Positions 23,419-35,813 are shown, counted from the first letter of the stretch. The stretch is 64,000 nt of DNA from Thereva unica (GCA_949987705.1 OX465281.1:179690516-179754515); one strand, 5' to 3'. The notes: generated from the sequence alone by a model not told the origin. A program made the numbers and translations.

Positions 23419-23813
23419 TGTTGAAATCTCGCCCCTCTAATTCCAACACCATGTAAACTACCACCAGCAAAGGAGAGAAGAGGCAATGCAGCTATCATAG
23501 GCAAAGAAACCTTTATCAGCTCTATAATACAATATCATCAGAAACAACTGTTATATTGATATCGAGTCTTATCACACCCAGGGAATATTTTACGGATCAG
23601 TCGTCACTTATCCAGCCCAGAGAAGAGAACGTCATCACAAAAACACAACCAGTCGGAATTCCAGTTCTTTATATTTGAAATAAGCACCGTCATATACATA
23701 CCGCCAAATACCTATCAGACATTAATTAAAATAAATCACATTGTGAATTAAAAGGTGATAGTGTGTTCTTCCTGAATTCCCCCTTTCAATTCCGGAAACC
23801 CCATTCGGAAACC
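23419..23813 (+). repeat. 5' LTR of BEL element
   Basis: Starts TGTTGAAATCTCGCCCC. It ends CGGAAACC, where the 3' copy has CGGAAACA, so the terminal CA has mutated here. It carries 20 bases (about 23640-23660) absent from the 3' LTR. Confidence 0.9.
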
Positions 23814-23818
23814 TAAAA

Positions 23819-23835
23819 TGGTCCTTCGAGCCGGA
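23819..23835 (+). other. Primer-binding site of BEL element
   Basis: TGGTCCTTCGAGCCGGA lies six bases past the 5' LTR and starts with TGG as a tRNA 3'-end complement should. The cognate tRNA would end TCGAAGGACCA. Confidence 0.7.
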
Positions 23836-24217
23836 TTCAGGTAAGTTTTTGCATATTACCTTTTGCACGTGAAAAAAATAATATATAAATCATTGTCTCA
23901 AGTGTATTTTGGTGCGTTTTCCTTTAATTAATTGACGTGGTGTACATAGTTAATATAAAGTGCATAAAGTGCACATACATAATAATATAAAGTGCATTTA
24001 ACGGATTCAAAACGTGCCGTATTCCAACTGGATATAGGTCCCCGTTAATACTCTGATGGCATCCCGTTTGGATTTGTTCATTTAACGAAAATTACAATAG
24101 TGAGAAAATATTTGTATTTACCGTGATTGTGGTTTACCGTTTCTTTTTTGCCATCATCTCAAGGTGAATCAAAGATAGAATGATTTCGCAGTTTCCCCAT
24201 TGTTGCAAATTACCCCA

Positions 24218-26245
24218 GTTTTTGAGTCGCATTTTGTCCCATTTTGGTGCGATTAGTGGTGATAATTAGTATTTTCTCAGTTTTAAGATCTTTTTCCCCA
24301 GTTTTGAGTCGCATTTTGTCCCATTTTGGTGCGATTAGTGGTGATAATTAGTATTTTCTCAGTTTTAAGATCTTTTTCCCCAGTTTTGAGTCGCATTTTG
24401 TCCCATTTTGGTGCGATCAGTGGTAATAATTAGTATTTTCTCAGTTCAAAGATCTTTTTCCCCAGTTTTGAGTCGCATTTTGTCCCATTTTGGTGCGATT
24501 AGTGGTGATAATTAGTATTTTCGCAGTTTTAAGATCTTTTCCCCCAGTTTATTAAGTCGCATTTTGTCCCATTTTGGTGCGATTAGTGGTGATAATTAGT
24601 ATTTTCTCAGTTTTAAGATCTTTTTCCCCAGTTTTGAGTCGCATTTTGTCCCATTTTGGTGCGATTAGTGGTGATAATTAGTATTTTCGCAGTTTTAAGA
24701 TCTTTTTCCCCAGTTTATTAAGTCGCATTTTGTCCCATTTTGGTGCGATTAGTGGTGATAATTAGTATTTTCTCAGTTTTAAGATCTTTTTCCCCAGTTT
24801 TGAGTCGCATTTTGTCCCATTTTGGTGCGATTAGTGGTGATAATTAGTATTTTCGCAGTTTTAAGATCTTTTTCCCCAGTTTATTAAGTCGCATTTTGTC
24901 CCATTTTGGTGCGATTAGTGGTGATAATTAGTATTTTCTCAGATTTAAGATCTTTTTCCCCAGTTTTGAGTCGCATTTTGTCCCATTTTGGTGCGATTAG
25001 TGGTGATAATTAGTATTTTCGCAGTTTTAAGATCTTTTTCCCCAGTTTATTAAGTCGCATTTTGTCCCATTTTGGTGCGATTAGTGGTGATAATTAGTAT
25101 TTTCTCAGTTTTAAGATCTTTTTCCCCAGTTTTGAGTCGCATTTTGTCCCATTTTGGTGCGATCAGTGGTGATAATTAGTATTTTCGCAGTTTTAAGATC
25201 TTTTTCCCCAGTTTATTAAGTCGCATTTTGTCCCATTTTGGTGCGATTAGTGGTGATAATTAGTATTTTCTCAGTTTTAAGATCTTTTTCCCCAGTTTAT
25301 TAAGTCGCATTTTGTCCCATTTTGGTGCGATTAGTGGTGATAATTAGTATTTTCTCAGTTTTAAGATCTTTTTCCCCAGTTTTGAGTCGCATTTTGTCCC
25401 ATTTTGGTGCGATTAGTGGTGATAATTAGTATTTTCTCAGTTTTAAGATCTTTTTCCCCAGCTTTGAGTCGCATTTTGTCCCATTATGGTGCGATTAGTG
25501 GTGATAATTAGTATTTTCTCAGTTTTAAGATCTTTTTCCCCAGTTTATTAAGTCGCATTTTGTCCCATTTTGGTGCGATTAGTGGTGATAATTAGTATTT
25601 TCTCAGTTTTAAGATCTTTTTCCCCAGTTTTGAGTCGCATTTTGTCCCATTTTGGTGCGATTAGTGGTGATAATTAGTATTTTCTCAGTTTAAAGATCTT
25701 TTTCCCCAGTTTTGAGTCGCATTTTGTCCCATTTTGGTGCGATCAGTGGTGATAATTAGTATTTTCGCAGTTTTAAGATCTTTTTCCCCAGTTTATTAAG
25801 TCGCATTTTGTCCCATTTTGGTGCGATTAGTGGTGATAATTAGTATTTTCTCAGTTTTAAGATCTTTTTCCCCAGTTTTGAGTCGCACTTTGTCCCATTT
25901 TGGTGCGATCAGTGGTGATAATTAGTATTTTCGCAGTTTTAAGATCTTTTTCCCCAGTTTATTAAGTCGCATTTTGTCCCATTTTGGTGCGATTAGTGGT
26001 GATAATTAGTATTTTCTCAGTTTTAAGATCTTTTTCCCCAGTTTTGAGTCGCATTTTGTCCCATTTTGATGCGATCAGTGGTGATAATTAGTATTTTCTC
26101 AGTTTAAAGATCTTTTTCCCCAGTTTATTAAGTCGCATTTTGTCCCATTTTGGTGCGATTAGTGGTGATAATTAGTATTTTCTCAGTTTTAAGATCTTTT
26201 CCCCAGTTTTTAATTCCGCATTTTTTCTCATTTGGTGCGATTAGT
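24218..26245 (+). repeat. 82-84 bp tandem array in BEL leader, about 24 copies
   Basis: Units repeat GTCGCATTTTGTCCCATTTT, GGTGCGATTAGTGGTGATAA and AGATCTTTTTCCCCAG at 82-84 base spacing, with a degenerate last unit near 26215. Two unit types exist. One ends ...CTCAG...CCCAGTTTTGAG (82 bp); the other has CGCAG followed by CCCAGTTTATTAAG (about 84 bp). They alternate through the middle of the array, giving a dimeric higher-order repeat. The array has no coding sense and lies between the PBS and gag. Confidence 0.95.
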
Positions 26246-26266
26246 GCTGATACTCAGCGCCATTAA

Positions 26267-26507
26267 CCCTTTGACGCATCGTGTAACTCACAAGTAACAT
26301 AATTTTTTTAGCAACATAGCACTTTTTGTTAAAAATAGTTTACTGAAGACGCATAATGTAACTTCAAAGTAACTTGCAAAAAAAGAACTGGGTTTTCTAC
26401 ACAATTTTATAAAAAAAATTGTTTTCTTATTTTTCTCTATTTTAGACTAATGTAAAATAAAGATATACTTTTTTTCAAGTTCAAAAAAAAATTCATGTGG
26501 CAAAGGG
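26267..26507. mobile_element. piggyBac-like MITE, TTAA flanks
   Basis: A 241-bp unit with ends CCCTTTGACGCAT and ATGTGGCAAAGGG, flanked by TTAA at 26263-26266 and 26508-26511. CCC-starting ends with TTAA duplication define piggyBac-type insertions. AT-rich interior with no coding capacity. It sits between the leader array and the gag start. Confidence 0.85.
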
Positions 26508-26551
26508 TTAATTAAGAACTTATTTCAGTAGCATCCGTAACATTTAGAACA

Positions 26552-29500
26552 ATGCCTACAGTTGAGGAAATAATTAAAGAACAAATGGCGTTGCGCGTTG
26601 ATAGAACAACTCGACATCTTTGTTCGAAATTATAAAAAATCTCCCAAGGATAGGTTAAAATCTCTTAGTTACATCAGGGGCCGAATAAATTCTCTAGATC
26701 AGATATGGAACGTATTTAACACGAACGATCTCACAATACGGAAACAGGCTTCTGCGGAAGAAAGATCCAATCCCTATTTCACTGAAATGTTTGAACAGGT
26801 AGAAGACTTGTATTGTGAATACACAGGCATTTTGAATGACCTTCATGACAAACTATCTCCACCCTCAACGGCGTTATCTCACCCTCAAGATGTACGAAAT
26901 CAGTCAATGCCATCCGGATGCTCGGAAGGCTTTACTCAAGATATTAAGCTACCACCTATAACTATACCGAAATTTTCAGGAGATTACTGATCATGGCCAT
27001 CGTTTTATGATCTGTTCAAAAGTATGGTGCATGAGAGAGAGAATCTCCCTGCAGGGCATAAAATGCATTATTTAAAATCTTGCTTAGCGGGTGAAGCTGA
27101 ACAACTCATATGGCACTTAACTGTTACTCAAGATAATTACGATACAGCATGGGATATGCTATGCAAACGTTTCCAAAATAAACGAGCCTTGGTTAATAAT
27201 AACTTGAAACTCCTGTTTTCGCAATCACATGTTCCCAATGAATCTAGTGTTCCTATTCGGAAGTTAACTGATTCTGTCAACGAATGTTTAGCAGCCTTAA
27301 CAAACCTAGAAGTGAAAACGGAACACTGGGATCCGATTATAAACTTCCTTATTGTTGAACGGCTACATCTCGAAACTCGGCAGCTATGGGAGCAAAGCCA
27401 AAGTGCAAGTGCACCACTTCCCTCGCTTGCAACGTTATTAGAATTCTTAGAGTCAAGATGTCGATCACTTTAGGCACTTGCCACTACTAAACCTCACCGG
27501 AATGTATCAAATCCCAATTCAAATTACACCCGTAATCTTCATGCCACCACATACAAATGTCCTTTATGCAAAGGCCCGCACACCATTAAGGCATGTTTTA
27601 AATTTCTAAAGATGAAGCCTCAAGAGAGATGGCAAGCAGTCTCAGTACATAACTTGTGCTTTAATTGTTTAGCCCAGAGACACTCCTTGTCGAATTGCCC
27701 TAGTAATAACTCGTGCCGGACTTGTCAAAAACGACATAACACGTTGCTCCACAACCCGAGCCCCGCGAAACTTCAACCACAGATAACTACGATGACCCCC
27801 CGCATCAATCAGTCCAAATCAGATTCTCAGTTTCTCGAGGTCTCCAAAGTTGACTCCATTCCCCACACAGATACCATCCCTCATAAGGTGAACACGTACT
27901 TCTCGCGTATACCCAAAACCGTCTTACTCGCCACTATTATGGTCAAGATCATCTCAAGAAATGGTGAACCCCATATGATAAGAGCCGTAGTGGATCCCGG
28001 ATTAGAGGCTTCCTTTGTCACCCATAGAGTCGTCAATGCTCTAGGTGTGAAACCACATAAATTTGTAACCCATATAACTGGTTTGCGCAATGTACCAACA
28101 GCAACGTCACAAAGTATGGTCTTTCTAACGATATATCCCCATTCGGACGACCACCCTTCTATAGAAGTAAGAGCAAATGTTCTCAGTTCCCTTACTGACT
28201 TCCTACCATCGAGAAATCTACAGTTATCTGAATGGGTTCACATCAAGGATCTACCTCTCGCTGATCCGTCCTTCTATACACCAGGAAGGATTGATATGAT
28301 GCTAGATGCCTCAGTCTATGGAGAAATTATTGAAGATGGTCTAGTAAAGGGAGATCCCGGCATGCCTGTAGCCCAAAATACTAAATTCGGTTGGATAATA
28401 TTCGGAGACATGGGCACTCCCAAGACTCAACAACTAGATTCTAATCCACCACTTAATTTCTGTTGTCAAGTAACTGAAATTTGCGATGATACTTTACGTC
28501 GATTCTGGGAACAAGAAGAGGTATCCTTTCCTCACCCTAGCTCCGAAGACGATCAGTATTGTGAAAACCACTTTAAGCAGACTCATTCTCGAGACACTGA
28601 TGGGCGTTATATAGTGAGATTGCCTTTCAACCCCATTTATAAGGAAAGGATTCAATTCAAGGGCTCACGAGAAATAGCAATGAGAAGATTGAAAAGTTCT
28701 GAGAAGCGCCTCAGTTCGACCCCTTCGGTTCAACTCGACTATACCGACTGTCTACAAGAATATCTAAACGAAAACCACATGGAAAGAGTTGAGAAATCTA
28801 AGATATTTGCAGTTTTTAAGAGTGAAAGTCTTACCACGAAAACGAGAATTGTCTTTGACGCCAGTTGCAAGGCATCAAATAATATTTCCCTTAATGACGT
28901 GTTGCTAGCCGGACCACCTCTCCAGCGAGACATTTCTCTCCTTTTATTTGAATGGCGACAGAAGAAATTCGTCTTCACGGCCGACATTGCTCGCATATAC
29001 AGACAAATTCGGCTTCACCCAAATGACTGCGACATTCAAAGAATTCTTTGGCGACCATCCCCGCGTGATGTAGTAGAGGATTTCCGGCTACTGACGGTAA
29101 CATTTGGGGTCACAAGCTCCCCTTTCCTTGCGATCCGCACTCTGCACCAACTTGCTAAAGATGAGGCCTCCAAATTCCCACTTGGTGCACGCATTCTGCT
29201 CAAAGATCTGTATGTGGATGACGTTCTATTCGGTGGTGACACATTAGAAGAAGCCATAGAAGCCCGACAGCAAAAAGACAATATATTAAAGGCTGGCAAA
29301 TTCGAACTACGAAAATGGGCTTCTAATGATGTGAACATCATACAGGACATCCCGGAGACAAGTAAGCTCGACACTTCCTCAGTTCACTTTGAAAACAAGG
29401 GCGCCGTAAAAACTCTTGGACTAATGTGGAAACCAGCAGATGATACCTTTGCTTATGATATTAAAATCACTCCAACAGATAATTCATTCACTAAAAGGAA

Positions 29501-32186
29501 GGTACTGTCCTCAACTGCTCGTATTTATGATCCACTCACAATTAACTTAAAAATGTTTCTGCAAACCTTATGGCAAAGAAGAGTGGACTGGGATGATCCC
29601 CTCCCAGAAGACCTCGCATTGAAATGGTCGCAATATTTATTTCTGTTCTCTCAGTTAAAGGAAATATCAATCCCAAGATTAATAAGTACTGAAGGTTCTG
29701 TTATTTGGCAAATACATGGGTTCTGCGATGCATCAGAACGTGCATATGCTGCTGTCTTATACCTCCGCTGTGAAAAGGACAACGGCGCCTCCGTTAAAAT
29801 AATAAGTTCCAAGACTAAAGTCGCTCCATTGAAGTCGATAAGTCTTCCCCGGTTGGAGCTTTGCGGCGCTGTCTTAAGGCTGTATCAGATCCAAAGCAGA
29901 AAAGCAGAACCGTCGGCAGAGAATTGTTCCCATTGGTTTACGCGGGTCACGTGACAAGAAAAGAAGCAGAGAGTTCTGCCGCTGCTTTCTCATCTCAAAT
30001 CCTAATTTTGCTGCTTTGCAAAGCAGAATTTTTTGACATTTCAAACATTTGTTACTTGGCAAGTTGTTTTTAAATGACAAATGGATATTTTAGGGTGGTT
30101 TTTTGTATCTATTTATGTATATACACAGTTATGATTCAGAAAAAATGTTATTTTTTGTTATTTTTGAAATATCTTGCTAAAAAATTAAAAGTCTGCCGCT
30201 GCTGCTGCTTTACGTGGATCTGATTCAGCGGGCAGAATTCTGCTTCTGCCTCTGCTTCTGCCGCTTCTCAAAAAGTTGGATCTGATACAGCCTTTATTGT
30301 CGAAGTTAATTAAAAAATTCCAACACTCAGTGCAGTACAGCAATCCTGAAATCGTTGCATGGACAGATTCCACCATTGTCCTTTCATGGATACGACAACA
30401 TCCCAACAAGTTTAAATCATTTGTCAGTAATAGGGTCTCGGAAATTCTTGGTAATGTTGAGATAATCCACTGGAGGCATGTACCTTCGCAGGATAACCCA
30501 GCCGATGTTGCTAGTCGTGGACTCGAAAGAGGAAAATTAGCAAACCTTGATTTATGGTGGCAAGGACCTCCATGGTTGTCTAAGCCACCTTCATCCTGGC
30601 CAGCTCGATTTGAAGTCCTTCCTAATCCAGAATCCAATCCTGGTAAATACGAAATAAAGAATGTTAAAACTTTTCTTTCTGTCGAATCAGATGATGTGGA
30701 CGCTTCTGAAATATTGTTCAGGTTTTCATCACTAGGAAAGTTGCTTAAGGTCACAGCTCTCTGTCGGCGATTTATTGACAGATGTAAAAAAAGGGATGAT
30801 ATTCCCTGCTCCTACATAACACCATCTGAGTTGAAGACATGCCGTGAATTCTGGGTTAGGCATGAACAACACAAATATTTTACCAAGGAAATAAAAGATC
30901 TGACCTCCAAGGCCACTGCGACCAAGCTAAGCAAAATCACACCTTTGAACCCATTTCTTGATGCAGTGGGAGTTTTACGCGTCGGAGGTAGGTTGCACAA
31001 TGCAACAATCCCTTATGCTGAACAGCATCCCGTCATCCTCGATTCACATAGTCATTTAGCGCAACTTTTCATCAAGCATGCTCATACTGCTTGCCTTCAT
31101 GGAGGTCCCACTTTAACGCTTACCGTCTTACGGAAAACGGTGTGGCTTATTCATGGCCGTAACGCTGTGAAGAAATACATACATCGATGTCTTCCTTGCT
31201 TCAAGCAGGCCAGCAAAACACAAACTCAATTAATGGGCACCCTACCATTTCCAAGGGTTAACATTTCACGCCCCTTCACTCACACGGGAGTAGACTATGC
31301 AGGTCCGTTCGGTCTCAGTATCTCGCGCACACGGGGTTGTCGCGCATACAAAGGCTATTTGGCAATCTTCATCTGTCTGTGCACTAAAGCCATACATATT
31401 GAAGTCGTGGGTGATTTAACGACAGAGGCCTTTCTAGGAGCCTTCAAGCGACTTATATCAAGGCGAGGACTCCCCCAACAGGTATATTCTGACTGCGGCA
31501 CGAATTTCGTAGGAGCACGGAATCAATTAGATCGAGACCTCAAAGCCGCGTATATTAGGGCAAGTCAGGAGACAGCAAATGTTGTGAATATTCAAGGGAT
31601 CCAATGGAATTTTATTCCCCCCGCTTCACCCCACTTCGGGAGTTTGTGGGAGGCGGGAGTGAAATCCGTTAAGTACCACTTGAAACGCATCATAGGCAAC
31701 AGTACTCTTACCTTTGAAGAAATGTACACTCTTACAACTCAAGTGGAGGCCTGTTTGAACTCACGACCTCTTTCTCCTTGAAGTAATGATGTAGATGATT
31801 TCCAGACGTCCACCCCCGGCCATTTCTTAATTGGCGATAGTCTTCTCTCACCCCCAGAGGAAAATCTCACTTTTTCCAAAATCAATTCCTTATCTCGTTG
31901 GAAATTCATTCAAAGACTAAAGCAGGACTTTTGGAAAATCTGGAGCCAGGAATACTTGACCAGATTGCAACAACGGCCGAAATGGCTGAAACGTTCAAAA
32001 AATGTCCAAGTTCTTGTTTTGCTCAAGAACGAGAAACCATTATGCGGTAATTGGAAGAATACTGAGAACATATCCAGGCAGGGATGGCCTTGTCCGCGTT
32101 GTTGATATAAAAACTGCTTGCGAGGTGTGAAATTAAACGCCCAATCACAAGGCTCTGTTTGCTACCGATAAATGCAGATTAGCGGT
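26552..32186 (+). pseudogene. BEL/Pao gag-pol, inactivated
   Basis: The start ATG is at 26552 (MPTVEEIIKEQ), with a frameshift near 26590. The frame then runs to 31781 with premature stops at 26988-26990 (TGA) and 27471-27473 (TAG). Gag ends in cysteine-rich knuckles (CPLCKGPH, CFNCLAQRH, CRTCQKRH; 27560-27760). The protease region has VVDPGLEASFVTH, keeping Asp but not the usual Gly context. RT carries TADIARIYRQI and YVDDVLFG (about 29214). RNase H follows (GFCDASERAYAA; WTDSTIVLSW), split by a MITE at 29877-30293. The integrase has CLPCFKQ, then DDE residues in GVDYAGP, YSDCGTNF and LWEAGVK. A TGA at 31779 and later frameshifts end the C-terminus. This is the order known for BEL/Pao. No env. 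Confidence 0.93.
29877..30293. mobile_element. TTA-flanked MITE inside BEL RNase H
   Basis: A 417-bp unit with perfect 18-bp termini AGGCTGTATCAGATCCAA, flanked by TTA (29874-29876, 30294-30296). Subterminal purine-rich GCAGAA/TTCTGC repeats are also inverted. TSD and size fit a Harbinger-type MITE. With the duplicated TTA it adds 420 bases, so the pol frame is kept across it, although stops lie inside the insert. Confidence 0.9.
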
Positions 32187-32487
32187 ACCCTTTGAATTAG
32201 TTATATGAAATAAGACCAAAGAAAAACGCCAACTAAATACATTTTAGACATTCGCGTAGTAGAGCATTTGAATTTATGTTACATAATATGCAAATTTTTA
32301 CCTGTACTCTGGTTGATTTCCTATTTACTAATTCCCTTCCTTTCATGAACACACTGGATAACCATCACCTGCTCATCATCACCATGAGGCGCTGACTAAT
32401 CATAACTCACTGATATGTGACCATCATACCTGGGCCAGCAGCAAGAACATCATACAAATCACCTATCGTTGAAATCAGCAGATTTCA
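32187..32487 (+). other. BEL 3' noncoding region
   Basis: About 300 bases between the decayed end of pol and the purine tract. No gene seen; a short CATCA-rich patch lies near 32360-32400. Confidence 0.6.
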
Positions 32488-32496
32488 AGGGGGGAG
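32488..32496 (+). other. Polypurine tract of BEL element
   Basis: AAGGGGGGAG two bases before the TGTTGAAATC LTR start is a clear plus-strand primer candidate. Confidence 0.75.
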
Positions 32497-32498
32497 TA

Positions 32499-32873
32499 TG
32501 TTGAAATCTCGCCCCACTAATTCCAACACCATGTAAACTACCACCAGCAAAGGAGAGAAGAGGCAATGCAGCTATCATAGGCAAAGAAACCTTTATCAGC
32601 TCTATAATACAATATCATCAGAAACAACTGTTATATTGATATCGGGTCTTATCACACCCAGGGAATATTTTACGGATCAGTCGTCACTTATCCAGCCCAG
32701 AGAAGAGAACGTCATCACAAAAAGTTCTTTATATTTGAAATAAGCACCGTCATATACATACCGCCAAATACCTATCAGACATTAATTAAAATAAACCACA
32801 TTGTGAATTAAAAGGTGATAGTGTGTTCTTCCTGAATTCCCCCTTTCAATTCCGGAAACCCCATTCGGAAACA
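32499..32873 (+). repeat. 3' LTR of BEL element
   Basis: 375-bp copy of 23419-23813, ending GGAAACA against the CGCAA target duplication. It lacks the 20 bases found in the 5' LTR. Confidence 0.92.
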
Positions 32874-33548
32874 CGCAATTTCCTGAAACTGTATCACAAT
32901 TCCCCATCAAAGGGTAACGAAATTTTTGCACGATTTTGAAAGGTTGTCGGATTTTGACAAGTGATGTTTTGCTCGAAGGCTATCGCTGTGCAGAACCCAA
33001 AAAAGATCACTGCGTTTAGAACGGTTCTCATTCCATCGAGTTTATTAGATATTAACAAAACTTGTCAATTTAAGGTCTTTCTGACAATTAGCCGAAGTTT
33101 TTCTATTTAAAAAAAGGCCCGTCCGAATATTATGAAATTTTTTTCTGAGCATTTCTTTGTTAATATTCTTTTTTCGGCACCTCAATGAAGTCGATATAGT
33201 TTTTATTTCGGGCGCTATAGATCAGGTACAAAAATCATAAACGTCGTTTAAACAAAAAAAAACGGTTCGACCGAATTTTATGAAAATCTTTTCAGATCAT
33301 ATTTTGGTTAATACTCTTCGAACGGCACGTCAACTAAGTCGATATCTTTTATAGTTCGCGCGATATCGTGCAGGTACAAAAATCACTTATATCATTTAAA
33401 CCAAAAAACCGCTCGACCGAATATTATAAAAATCTTTTCAGATTATATTGTCGCTAATACGCTTCGAACGGCACCTCAAGTAAGTCAATATCTTTCGTGG
33501 CTCGGGCGATATCATGCACGTACACAAATCACTTACGCCGTTTAAACA

Positions 33549-33665
33549 AAACTAGTGGGATGTTGTGCCTAGAGACTAGCCACTAATTACGCTTTTTCAT
33601 CGTATTCTTTCTGTTGAATAACACTTCAGACTGGATGACAATATACATATTAAGTGGAGATTGTG
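33549..33665 (+). repeat. Dispersed repeat, uninterrupted copy
   Basis: Matches 17494-18050 without the 450-bp MITE, and 9236-9352 inverted. It serves as the empty-site reference for that MITE. It abuts the end of the split dispersed repeat. Confidence 0.7.
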
Positions 33666-34000
33666 AAGATTCACGAAAACAATCCAACAACTACAACACA
33701 TACAAATACAACTACATATAATATTGTTAAAAATTCGGCTTACCGCACCTTTTGTTAACCCACTTCAAAAAACGAGGTGGTTACTCAATTCGACGTGTAG
33801 GTAGGTATTTTGTAGCCCTGTTCACGCATAACTTTGTAACCCAATGACTTTTTTGCCTTTTTTTTGGTTCATTTGAAGGGGGAGTTTCCCACGGTGGTCC
33901 CGTTAAATTTTTTCGAAATTCTGATAAAGGAGTTCGAAGTTAGGCATAAAAAACTGTTAAAATTAGTTTAACCTAAACATTTCATAGGCATCGAACAAAT
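33666..34000. other. Noncoding spacer
   Basis: No gene seen. It contains the phrase ATTGTTAAAAATTCGGCTTA, also at 18270, so it is probably repeat-derived. Confidence 0.45.
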
Positions 34001-34023
34001 TACTTTATTGTTGTAATTCCGGC

Positions 34024-34105
34024 AGCAGGCCGATGGTGGAGTGGGTAGAGCGTCGGATCCTCGGTTCAGCGGCGTGTAGCGTTGAAGGTTCGGGCCTGGT
34101 CGGGC
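34024..34105 (+). repeat. tRNA-like segment in left arm
   Basis: Box A-like GGTGGAGTGGGTAGAGCG and B box GGTTCGGGCC about 40 bases later; the complement occurs at 36476-36560 in the right arm. The acceptor and T arms do not pair as in a working tRNA, so this is a tRNA-derived repeat part. Confidence 0.5.
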
Positions 34106-34159
34106 AGCATTTTTGTTTTCTTTTTCTCTTTTTCTTCTTTTTCAAATGATTTATTAGCA

Positions 34160-34232
34160 TATTCAGGGCTACGGAAAAGTCCTTCGTCTGTGGGGCTGCG
34201 GGTTCGATTCTTCGGCTCGCGGTGCTTTTTTT
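34160..34232 (+). repeat. Second tRNA-like segment in left arm
   Basis: Contains a perfect B box GGTTCGATTC. The fuller right-arm copy (complement of about 36325-36400) also has the A box TGGCGCAAGGGC, which the left arm lost with about 30 bases. Related B box at 18728. Confidence 0.5.
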
Positions 34233-35813
34233 TCGTCATAATAATTTATTTTTTATAATTTTCTTCGGGGAATTTTGTTTCATTTTTTTTATGGCATATA
34301 GTGTAGTATAGTATAAACTATTGTATATTAAACAAAGAAATACACCATGACGTGGGCGAAGAATCAAAAAATTTTATTGTTTACATTTGATTTCTCCGAT
34401 ATCAATGGCAATTAAGCTTATATTTCCTAGATTTGTATGTGTGTGCAGTGTAAACAAATCTTGCAACTTGATTTTGACCCACTTCCATATAAGCGATCAG
34501 CTGCAAATTTAACACATGCGTATAATGACGAGTATAGTACAGTAGATAAGCAATTTCTTTTAATTTTCCCCAGAGAATTTTGTTTCATATTAAATAAGTT
34601 TTTTTTTTAAATTTGTCCGAAAATATGCAAAGACTTTACTTCAAAAACTATTTAGCTGCTGTTTCGATTTTTTCAATGGCGCAGCGTCGGTTATACTTCT
34701 CAGAATGGATTTAAAAAGAAGAATCATTCTCGCAATACGTACGCTGCGTCGTCGATTAAACGATACTACGGCAGCGTGTTATACTTATCGTAAAGCTAGG
34801 TTTATACGCAACGATTTAGTTTTTTAAATTGTCTGGCGCATGTCGAATTGTGTAAATAAGCTGAGTGCAAAAGACGAGTGAAAATTGCCTCCATTAGTTA
34901 TTGCTCATTATATTTATACTTATCTACGCGTTATATTATGTTACATTGATTGTGATAAGGTCAGAGGAGCAAGTGGCCGAACATCACCGAGATACATATA
35001 TTTGGTACAATCCAAACATTTTAAATTGTCCAAGCTAAACAGTTGAGTTCACACACAACGATCTATTTGTGCCGTGTAGACCTACCTTAATAATTTTTTT
35101 ATATTGCCCCCGAAAAAAATGAATGGACTAAAAAGTACGAAATAAAAAAAAAATTTAAAACCCGCCTTCAGAAAAAAAACCAATCCCGCGATGCACAAAA
35201 AAGGATGAAATAATTATTTGTAATTCTTAACAACATTCATCCAATCAGAATGGATCTAGAAAGAAGAATCACTTTTGAAGACGGTGCCAGGTAGTAGTTG
35301 ACTTTGATTGCACTAACTCTTGCTTGGGGAATTGTTTTCATTTCTTTGTTAGGCTTATGCCCTTAATACATCACTCACAGATGTTAGCACCGTCTTCCAA
35401 AGTGATTCTTCTTTTTAAATCCATTCTGAGAAGTATAACACGCCGCCGCGCCATTGAAAAAAATCGAAGCAGCAGCTAAATAGTAAAGTCTTTGCATATT
35501 TTCGGACAAAAACTTATTTAATATGAAACAAAATTCTCTGGGGAAAATTAAAAGAAAAAGCTAATCTACTGTACTATACTCGTCATTATGCGCATGTGTA
35601 AAATTTGCAGCTGATCGCGTATATGGAAGTGAGTCAAAATCAAGTTGCAAGATTTGTTTACACTGCACACACATACAAATCTAGGAAATATAAGCTTAAT
35701 TGCCATTGATATCGGAGAAATCAAATGTAAACAATAAAATTTTTTGATTCTTCGCCCACGTCATGGTGTATTTCTTTATTTAATATAAACAATAGTTTAT
35801 ACTATACTACACT

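Larger units (their letters stand above)
23419..32873 (+). mobile_element. BEL/Pao LTR retrotransposon
   Basis: A 9455-bp element with LTRs (23419-23813; 32499-32873), a 5-bp target duplication CGCAA (23414-23418, 32874-32878), a PBS, a purine tract and a broken gag-pol. The LTRs differ by a 20-bp indel and several substitutions. In-frame stops and frameshifts make the element inactive. The leader holds a long tandem array and a piggyBac-like MITE, and pol holds a further MITE. Confidence 0.93.
22965..33545 (+). repeat. Dispersed repeat, copy 1, split by the BEL element
   Basis: 22965-23418 and 32879-33545 join into one unit of about 1.1 kb whose inverted copy lies at 41528-43255. Shared phrases include AACTTCCCAGTAT, TCCGTATTTCGTTCGCTGCA and, in the right part, GGTGCCGTTCGAAGCGTATT on the complement. 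The BEL insertion duplicated CGCAA at the junction. Noncoding; the GTTTAAAC- and TATCGACT-rich right half consists of diverged direct repeats. Confidence 0.8.

Noticed and set aside
24218..26245. Regular 82-bp repeats as a CRISPR array
   Set aside because: The entire unit is repeated without unique spacers, and the context is a eukaryotic BEL element.
34024..34105. Functional tRNA gene
   Set aside because: Box motifs are present but acceptor and T stems do not pair, and the segment is part of a repeat present in both palindrome arms.
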